Of a stretch of DNA of 64,000 bases, positions 56,608 to 64,000 are shown one piece after another. The notes beneath the pieces are model-generated. The model was not told the origin of the DNA. It did no database searches and was given only the letters and a program-made list of their open reading frames with translations. Numbering within the stretch: the stretch's first letter is position 1; each line of letters starts with the position of its first letter. The DNA is from Chinchilla lanigera (Eukaryota > Chordata > Mammalia > Rodentia > Chinchillidae). The stretch covers positions 5,122,931 to 5,186,930 of the forward strand of contig NW_004955484.1 of the NCBI RefSeq assembly GCF_000276665.1. The letters are read 5' to 3'. Position numbers and translations under genes: made by a program.

Positions 56608-56633
56608 CTGTACACACACACATACACACACAC
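56608..56633 (+). repeat. short CA repeat
   Basis: Interrupted CA array (ACACACACACATACACACAC). Confidence 0.9.
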
Positions 56634-56734
56634 GCATGCACAAAATGCATGCCCACATACAGAGAATAGCCTGTAGTGCTGATACTCTAATAACATGCAA
56701 TCATTAACCTTTCCTCTGTTAACATTCATTTCCA

Positions 56735-56890
56735 GGTCTGACCAAGTGCCATGCCCTTACATTGATTAAGCAGGTAGGGCCCTGGCTTTTTATTTAGATG
56801 CCTACAAAGCCCTACTAATTAGTAAGGAATTGCAATGATATTTAACAAGTGCTAGAGATTCCAAGCACAATCAGAGTGCTGTATCAGTTC
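56735..56890. promoter_or_regulatory. candidate conserved non-coding element 4
   Basis: Mixed-composition, repeat-free patch with the perfect 12-bp palindrome TACTAATTAGTA (56,813-56,824), a strong paired homeodomain site, next to GAATTGCAATGATATTT. Same CTAATTAG core as in element 1. Confidence 0.4.
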
Positions 56891-58135
56891 TTTTGATGCA
56901 ACAAACCAAATATAGTACTATGCACACCACTGGTGTGCTAACTCCTCCATGGAACTTAAGGCTGTAATTCACTCCCAGCACTGCCCAGAAGGTGTCACCA
57001 CAAGCTCATTGGCTTGAAGGACTTGGGGACAAGTGGGGAGTAGAAAGCAAAGGGAGAAAAACAGACACAAAGAAAAAAAATCTTCATGCAGACAAAGGAA
57101 AATAAAACCGCTACCAGGCAATAATATTCCCAAACAGAGAAACTAAAACATTCCCATAGGAAAAAGTGGGTCTACACTTCTCAATGAAAGTAGAGCACGA
57201 GAGATTCAAGGAAGGAGCTACTTGAGGTAGTCATTTTATGGAAAGTAAGCAGCAGCTGATGAATAGGAAATGTCCATGTACTGAACCTGATCCAAGATAC
57301 TTACCTAAACTAGTTTACCTCATTATCACTTCTAGTTGTGCAAGGCGCATTGTATCACATTTTAAAAAAAAAAAATCAGCTCGGAAGAGATGCTACAAAG
57401 AATCAAAGAATAATAAAACACAGAGTCTTTTATTGAGGAACTGTACAAATTAACTCCAAATTACTGCCACAGTCATACAAGAGCAGGTTTCGAAGCACAA
57501 AACTTGTTGCTCTGCACTCCATCTTGCTTTATTGTGGTGTCTTCACTCATGTACTAGTAGCTGAAAGCCATCCTCTTTATAGTACTACGTCTTTTAATCT
57601 CCACTCTTCTCCCCTGTAGTTTAATTAAAAGACAATGAACCTTTTAAAGTAGTCAAATGGAAAATTTAAAATTGCACCATTCTATCAAAGCTTAAGATAT
57701 TCCTGTTCTCCAAGCATGAGAAGAATTCAAAATAACATACTTGGTATTTTATTACATGCCAGTCCCTCTCTGCCCTTTCTTTATCAGAGCTCTTGGTTGG
57801 GAGAGCTATTTGAAACTAGAAAGGCCATTGAACCTCAGACTGATAAATAGAGAAAAAAAGCCAACAAAGATCAATTTAATCCATTCTCTAGGTCATCATT
57901 TTTTTAAATTTATTTTTAATTTCTAAAATAATACTGTTACTCTACATTTCTCCCAAATTTAAGTGACGCAGGTCTAAAACTCAGTAGCCTGTCTTATTTA
58001 AGCATTATTTACTCATTGTGTTGTCAGTTTGAGGGCATGAGGGCTAAAATAAGATAAATATAGTAAAATCTTATTGAATGGTACATAGACCTGAATGCTT
58101 AGCTTTCTTCTAACTCCTCAGCCTAAATATATTAA
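56891..58135. other. unassigned non-coding DNA
   Basis: Repeat-poor; no gene recognised. An A-run at 57,362-57,375 is the only simple feature. Confidence 0.45.
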
Positions 58136-58420
58136 TTTTGGCAAAGGGCACCAAGACAAATCCATGCTGTTGAAATGTTCCATGGGAGCCTTTAAAAATG
58201 AAGGTCTTGTCTACTCTTTATGGACATTAAAATGCTTCATCCCAAGGACCCCTTTATAGCAAATTGCAAGCTATTCTGTTTTATCTGCTTTGACAGGATG
58301 AAGGCCTGAGCTGGCCCTAGAGGGATGGAATACAAAGACTGAGCAATTCAAACTTGAGATTTCCAATAAACCATTTCCTACAATTAGAACAAAAGATATG
58401 AAGGATAGTCATTTCTGCAG
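58136..58420. promoter_or_regulatory. candidate conserved non-coding element 5
   Basis: Repeat-free and of balanced composition between AT-rich flanks, with a TGACAG (TALE/MEIS-type) word in CTGCTTTGACAGGATGA and a TTTAAAAATGAAGG run. Weaker case than elements 1 and 2. Confidence 0.35.
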
Positions 58421-59261
58421 ATAGTTTCAGCCCATTAAGAAGTATTCCATTTTACTTATTTCATCATTTAAGATCTAGTTAAAATTGTGTTCCCTCAATG
58501 TTTTACTCCAAGCTGGCCCTAAAGCCCTTATAATCAGCCTACTGGAGCACTGGCATACCTACATGTGCTTCTTGATCATTTGATTCTTATATCTGCGATC
58601 TTAATTCTTGATACTGTACAAATTCAAATCTGTTTCAGCACTATACCTGTGCTGCAATCATAATTATTCTTTATCTTTAAGTTCAATTATCTATTTGTTA
58701 CTGGTTGAAAACTTCTGCAGCACTTAATTCTCTTTCTGGCCTACCAATCTCCTTAAAATATTTATATATTTCAATTAGTTAATGAATGCTGATAGTATAT
58801 GATATTTAGGTTTAATTCTTCATTTATAGATTCCCAGTACAGACAGGGAAATAAATATGGAGAGTTTAAAATATTAAACTTAGAGAAAGTATACTTTCTT
58901 TTATAATGTACAATTATAATAATCACAGGTATATTTTTATATGTTACTTTATAACATAAAAGTAATGAAAATGGGAAGATGGGAACAAAAGTCTCTTATC
59001 CAAAGCTTTTAACAAGAACAAAAACGATAATTCATCAAGAAACACCCACCAGGTCAGAGAAAATCCTTCAAATATATTCTGAAACCCTACATAAAAGCAA
59101 ACAATGGCTGAAGTTCTGACCTAATTTGAAATCATCTAGTCTGTTCCCTTTTCAAGTTTACTTTTCTATAACAAAATATCTTAAAATTGTACTAATTTTC
59201 CAAAAGGAAGAAGAGAGTAGAATGCAAACTTTTCAACAATTAAAATAGAAAAGCATAAAAA
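58421..59261. other. unassigned non-coding DNA
   Basis: AT-rich; no gene or clearly named repeat. Confidence 0.45.
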
Positions 59262-59480
59262 AAAAAAGTGATTTTAAGCACAGGCTTTCAAATTAGACAG
59301 ATCTGGATTTGAATATTGGTTCAACTGATGATTGACAAGTTCTTGAAGAATCTAAGATTTAGCTCACTCTTCTATAAAATAATAACAATAATATCTGTAG
59401 AGTTATGATTGAATAAAGAAGGATAACAAATAAAATTTCCAGAATAGTGTTTGTCATATAGTAAACAGATATTCAAGTAT
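59262..59480 (+). mobile_element. MIR SINE
   Basis: Plus-strand MIR, diverged: GATTTTAAGCACAGGCTTTC, ATCTGGATTTGAATATTGGT, TAGCTCACTCTTCTATAAAA, and a 3' GTGTTTGTCATATAGTAAAC. Confidence 0.75.
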
Positions 59481-59759
59481 TACTGAAAGGATTTTTTTGG
59501 GTGGGGGAAAGTATTTGGGAAATGAACCTATAGTAATTTTCTTTGGCTTACAATACAAAATAATATTTCTTACGGTAGAATAATAGCTTTATCTGGTTGA
59601 CAATTTAAAATTAAATAGTAAATATTATGCTTTCAGTAATGAAGATAAAGTTTCTTCATGACTTAATATAAAACTTGGCACAGACCCTGTTCTTTCCAAA
59701 ACAGAAAATATGACAAATAAAATATAAAAAGGGATAACTATGCACAAAAAAGAAATATA
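59481..59759. other. unassigned non-coding DNA
   Basis: AT-rich; nothing recognised. Confidence 0.45.
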
Positions 59760-62280
59760 AATAGGCTCACGTATTTCCAGGTCTGAGGCTACACTTGACT
59801 GTGGAGGGAAACAGTGGTGGCCGGGGTTAAGCTCCAGTGTGGTAAGGCGTGCCAAATAGGTTTCATAGAAAGGGGGAAGAAATAGTTTGATGCTGGGGAC
59901 TGGTGTTAGGCTCCCCCTCATCTAAAGGACACTCCATAGCTGAATTTATAGAACCCCTAATGTCACTCTGGGCTGAACACCAAATTGTCATTATAAGACC
60001 TAGGTCTGGAAGGAGCCTTAGGGAGCCAGATGCAGGTAATTGAAAGATCATCACAGGGAGGAATGATCAAAGTCAAATAAAAAGAACAAAACACTCATAA
60101 AACCTCCCACTCAAAATAGACCTGCAAACCAAAATTCAGAGAAATCTAATTCTAATGAAGTATCCAACAAAATCAACAGTCAGAAAAGAAATGCACTCCA
60201 CATAAAATTAGTTTTATTGAAACAGTCTGACAAAGGCTTTAAGAGAAGTATGTTTAGGATGTTTGAAGATATAAATAAACACTTTCTAGCAAAAGCCAAT
60301 AAAATATAAAGTGAAAGAGGTAAAAATAAAATAGAAGAGGTAGGCCTTTAAAAAATATAAAAATATGTCCCTGAAACTAAAAACTCAAGAGCACGGATAA
60401 GCTCTGGGCTGGATCTTGTGTACACAAAACCTTAAGGAAACAATTTTATAAAACTATACAATAAAAAAAAAAAAACTATACAATCTGTGAAAGAGTTCAT
60501 CAAGTTTGCAGAATATAAAAACTCAACTCTACTTCTATAATCTATCCATATATAGACTACAAATTAGGTAAATAATGTCATTTACAGTAGTATCAACAAG
60601 AATAAAATATTCAGGAATAAATGGAACAACAGAAGGGCAAACTTGTACACTAAAAACCACAAAACTTTTCTGGAAGAACTTTAAAAATTAAAAATACCTA
60701 AAGAAATGCAAAGATATCCAATGGTCCTCTGATAGACTGAGAGACCATATTGTTAAAATGACAACACTCCTTAAAACTGATCTACAGGTTTCTACGAATC
60801 CTTACTAAGACCCTAGATATATTTTGCAGAAAGAATAAGTTTATCTTAAAATTCATATGCAAAGTACAAGGGAGCCAAAATAGAACAATTTAAGAGAGAC
60901 AAACAAGTTGCAGAATTTACATTTCCTAATTCTAAAACTTATTGCAGAAGCCTAAAGTAATTAAGATTGTGTTGCACTGTCACAATGATAGATATATAAA
61001 TCAATACAATAGAAAGTCCCAGAAATGTACGCTGATATTTTTGTTCAATTTATTTTCAACAAGGTGCCAAGATAATATAATGGGGGAAAGAAAATTGAAT
61101 CTAACTGTGCTGTGATAAAGGGATACTCACATGTGAAAGAATGTGTGTATGTCTCATTATATACAAAATTAAATAACAGATCATAGCTGTAATTAAATGC
61201 AACAGCTAAAACTATAGAATTCTTAGAAAAATGTGGAAGAATAAATATTCTTGATCTTAGGTTAGGTAATGATTTCTTAGGTATGATATCAAATGTATGA
61301 AAATGAGAAAAGTTGGATAAATTGGACTTCAAAATTGAAAGCTTCTGTGCCTCAAAGAACTCCATCAAGAAAGTGAAAACATAAATAACAAAAGGGAGAA
61401 ATTATTTGCAAATCATCTATCTAATAAGGAAATTGTATTCAGAATGAGTGAAGGATACATATAACTCAATAATAAAAAGGTTACAATCCAATTTTTAAAA
61501 ATGGTTAAAGGATTTGAACAGAAATATCTCCAATACAGACACAGAAACACCAAAACACATACAAAAAGATGTTCATTAGTCATTAAAGATATGCTAACCA
61601 AAACCACAGTGAGATACCACTTATTACCTACTAGGATACACGACAAAAAAGGACAGACAATAGCAAGTATTAGCAAAGAGATGGAGAAACTGGAAACCTC
61701 AGGCATTGCTACTAGGTCTGTAGGATGGTTTAGCCACTTTTGGCAGTTCTTCAAAACATTAAACATAAAGTTATCATATGCTTCAGCCTAATAATTCCAC
61801 TCTTAGGAAATTTGTATCAAAGAGAAATAAAAATATTATATAAACATGTCCACCCAATGACGAATGGAAAACAAAACATAGTAATATTACTTAATGAAAG
61901 AACAGGGTGAAATAGTGACAGGTGATACAATATAGTTGAATCTCAAAAATATTGTGGTAAGTGAAAGCAGTCAGTTACAAAAGACAAAGTATTATATGAT
62001 ATGTATATACAAATGTTCAGAATAGGCAAATCTAGAGACAAAAAGTAGATTCATGCTTCCTTTGGGTAGGAGGGCATAAAAACATGGAAGTGGGAAGGAA
62101 TAAAGTGGAATAACTATCAGTGGGTACAAGGTTTCTTTAGAGAGTGATATAAAATGTTCTAAAACTAGATTTAGCTAATAGTTTAGAACCTTGTAAGTAT
62201 GCTAAACCCCACTGAACTGTACCCTACATACTAGGTTATGCATATTTATGGCATGTAAATTATCTCAAAAATGTTTTCAA
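59760..62280 (+). mobile_element. old L1 (element G), internally deleted
   Basis: Plus-strand L1: a GC-richer 5'-UTR-like part (59,760-60,060), ORF1-like text (to about 60,420), a jump to ORF2 text at about 60,485 (AAGTTTGCAGAATATAAAAA), then the ORF2 C-terminus (TACAGGTTTCTACGAATCC, AAAATTCATATGCAAAGTAC, GCTTCTGTGCCTC, ACCAAAACCACAGTGAGATA) and 3'-UTR. About 2.5 kb of an element usually above 6 kb. The minus frames of 107-117 codons here are antisense shadows. Confidence 0.72.
60451..60484 (+). repeat. direct repeat around an A-run in L1 G
   Basis: AAACTATACAAT at 60,451-60,462 and again at 60,473-60,484, separated only by ten A's. Located at or beside the ORF1-ORF2 junction of the deleted L1. 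Confidence 0.95.
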
Positions 62281-62700
62281 AATGCCTGGGGATGGAAATG
62301 TAACTGCTACAGTAACTTTGAAAACAAATTGGTAACATTCAGTATAGTTACACATACACATATACCCAGGAATTCCATTCTCAGGCACATACGAAAGCAA
62401 AAAGTTTTATACCTGAGCTCAAAGAAACAGGCACAAGAATGTTCACTGTAGCACTGATTTCGATATGTTAAAAAAACCAGAAGCTACCTAAATGCTTGTG
62501 AAGAAATAAGTGAATAAACTGAGGCATACTGTTAAATTGAAATAACATATAAAAATACCAATGAAAACAAACCTCAAAAATTGAACGTTGAGAAAAAACC
62601 TACAGAATGATATAGTGTGATACTTGTTTATTGCTCTAAAGCATGTTCTACAACAACATATGCCACTTTTGAATGCAGAAAGATATAATAATGTTAAAAT
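62281..62700 (+). mobile_element. second L1 3' end
   Basis: Another plus-strand L1 3'-end text right after element G: TGGAAATGTAACTGCTACAG, CCCAGGAATTCCATTCTCAG, TTCACTGTAGCACTGATTTC, AGAAGCTACCTAAATGCTTG, ATGATATAGTGTGATACTTG. It repeats the 3' region already present in G, so it is a separate insertion. Confidence 0.65.
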
Positions 62701-62937
62701 TTCTTAGATCTGAAATCCATTAATTTCAAGACATTATTTTTGAGAAAAAAGGTAATGGAAAATAAAGACAGGAATTGTATTTATAATGCATCATTATTAC
62801 TATGTTAAAATTCTGTAGTTAAACACCCCAAACTGAATTTATTAACCTGTTCAGTAGGCATTTGGATATTACATATATTAGCTTCCATCTTTTTAAAGTA
62901 TGTTTAAAATATATTTTAACCAAAACAGCATGATCCA

Positions 62938-62996
62938 ATTCACTCACTCATTCATTCATTCATTCATTCATTCATTCATTCATTTATTCATTCATC
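62938..62996 (+). repeat. CATT microsatellite
   Basis: About 14 CATT units with few interruptions, directly before a B1-ID composite. Confidence 0.96.
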
Positions 62997-63142
62997 ACGA
63001 CAGACTAAACCTAGGGCATTTACACTAAGCTATGTCTCAAGTCCTTTATATCTTTGAAACCCTAAGTTGTGCAGGCACAGTTTAAACTTGCAATCTTTCT
63101 GCCTCAGCCTTGCATACAGGAATGCACCACAGTGCCTGGCCA
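62997..63142 (-). mobile_element. B1-ID composite SINE, diverged
   Basis: Inverted ID half (GACAGACTAAACCTAGGGCA, CTAAGCTATGTCTCAAGTCC) followed by an inverted B1 half (TTTAAACTTGCAATCTTTCT, GCCTCAGCC, GGAATGCACCACAGTGCCTG). The CATT array sits where its tail should be and may have grown from it. Confidence 0.75.
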
Positions 63143-64000
63143 TAATCCAATAAATTTAAAGTTTCCACAAATTGTAAAGTCTCTCAAAAGTATTTTTCTG
63201 TTTTTTTTTTTTTTTTCAATGACTACATCAAGAGCAAATATAACTCACCTTAGGCAGCATTAAAGTACTATGAAAAGTAAAAGGATCCACTTAGTCAAAA
63301 TACTAATATTTTTCTAAAAGGTGAAATTACTATGCATTAATTCCAACACTTTGAAAAGCAGATGCTCTCTGACCTTCCCAACCATGTTACCTGACAAGGT
63401 CACTGTTTCAAGAATGTAATTATTCAGGAATGAGGGAGAACATTCAGTTGGGTTTCTCTCTACTGTTTCCTCAGTAGAAATCACAGAAATGACAACTGTA
63501 ATTAAACCTTTTTTAAAAAATTACCTATGAGTTTTAAGTAAGGATGAAAATTATTTCTAACCTTATGAACTTTAACATTGTAATGTGCTAAAAGAAATTC
63601 TTCCAGTTTTTCTCCATATTAGTAAAGTATATGACAGCTAAATAAATAGGAAATCTTCACTTCTGACCTTTCATAGCTATTTAAAAGAAGCAATTCTGTT
63701 TACCACTATTCCACTTACCATAGATACAAGTGAAACAAGTTTAATATTTACAACTAAATCATCTCTTATCCAAAAAGCTAAATGCTTTAGAAAACCATTA
63801 TTACAAAAGAAGGGAAAGTTACCAGTTAGCCCCAAAGAAGTCAGCAGTGTCTTTCATCATGTGGTAATGATGGCTTAAATATGGGGAAAAAAAGATTTTT
63901 TAAGTTCAAAGAAAGTATGGAAATCCAACAGCCTACAACTATTATTACTATATAAAAGTTTACCTTTTAGAAAAGGTCCCAGTTTTGATCATTGTAACAA
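63143..64000. other. unassigned non-coding DNA
   Basis: AT-rich; a T-run at 63,201-63,216. No gene or named repeat. Confidence 0.45.

Noticed and set aside
61045..61766. Minus frames of 107 and 117 codons
   Set aside because: Antisense shadows of a plus-strand L1 ORF2.
62938..62996. CRISPR-like regular array
   Set aside because: A 4-bp microsatellite in a mammalian genome, without spacers.
1..64000. An undescribed gene system or defence cluster
   Set aside because: No run of genes, shared orientation of coding frames, or domain signature; all long frames trace to transposons, simple repeats or chance.

Overview
This is a stretch of rodent nuclear genome with no protein-coding gene, exon or functional RNA gene that I can support. 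The rodent call rests on its SINEs: tRNA-derived ID elements, 7SL-derived B1 elements (some with a 29-bp internal duplication) and B1-ID composites, beside MIR, L2, L1, MaLR and hAT remnants. The newest ID copies have an unusual 3' end (CGGAGAAAAACC before the A-tail), and B1-ID composites are typical of non-muroid rodents, so a hystricomorph or other non-mouse, non-rat rodent is likely; the species is not determined. The DNA is AT-rich, without CpG islands, and reads as intergenic or deep-intronic sequence.

Layout. 0-1.3 kb: unassigned DNA, then an L1 scrap with ID insertions. 1.3-10.1 kb: an old minus-strand L1 split by a younger L1, itself split by a third L1 carrying a twin-priming inversion. 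10.1-12.6 kb: unassigned. 12.6-14.1 kb: ORF1/5' part of another L1, then a MaLR LTR. 14.5-23.3 kb: a repeat-poor block with a strong CTCF-like site (17.84 kb) and two compositionally distinct candidate conserved elements (20.38-20.72 and 22.06-22.63 kb). 23.3-26.4 kb: B1-ID, MaLR LTR, ID, and an L1 holding a hAT element and a CTTC microsatellite. 26.4-31.4 kb: mostly unassigned, with MIR, L2 and ID. 31.4-34.9 kb: plus-strand L1 broken by four insertions and a 320-N gap. 34.9-36.7 kb: a second L1 with a twin-priming inversion. 36.7-39.2 kb: a decayed minus-strand gammaretrovirus-like provirus. 39.2-46.6 kb: young B1 and ID copies, an L1 inserted in an older L1 3' end, more old L1, and an L2/MIR tail. 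46.6-59.2 kb: the second repeat-poor block, with a B1, a tiny U6-like insertion, microsatellites and three further candidate regulatory elements. 59.2-64 kb: MIR, old plus-strand L1, a CATT microsatellite and a B1-ID composite.

Nothing here is a gene system working together. What the window offers is a readable insertion history and a few candidate regulatory sequences in the two repeat-poor blocks. Long open frames are explained by L1, retroviral or simple-repeat sequence, or are short chance frames. Repeat family names come from pattern recognition, not a database search; edges without target-site duplications are good to perhaps 20-50 bp.
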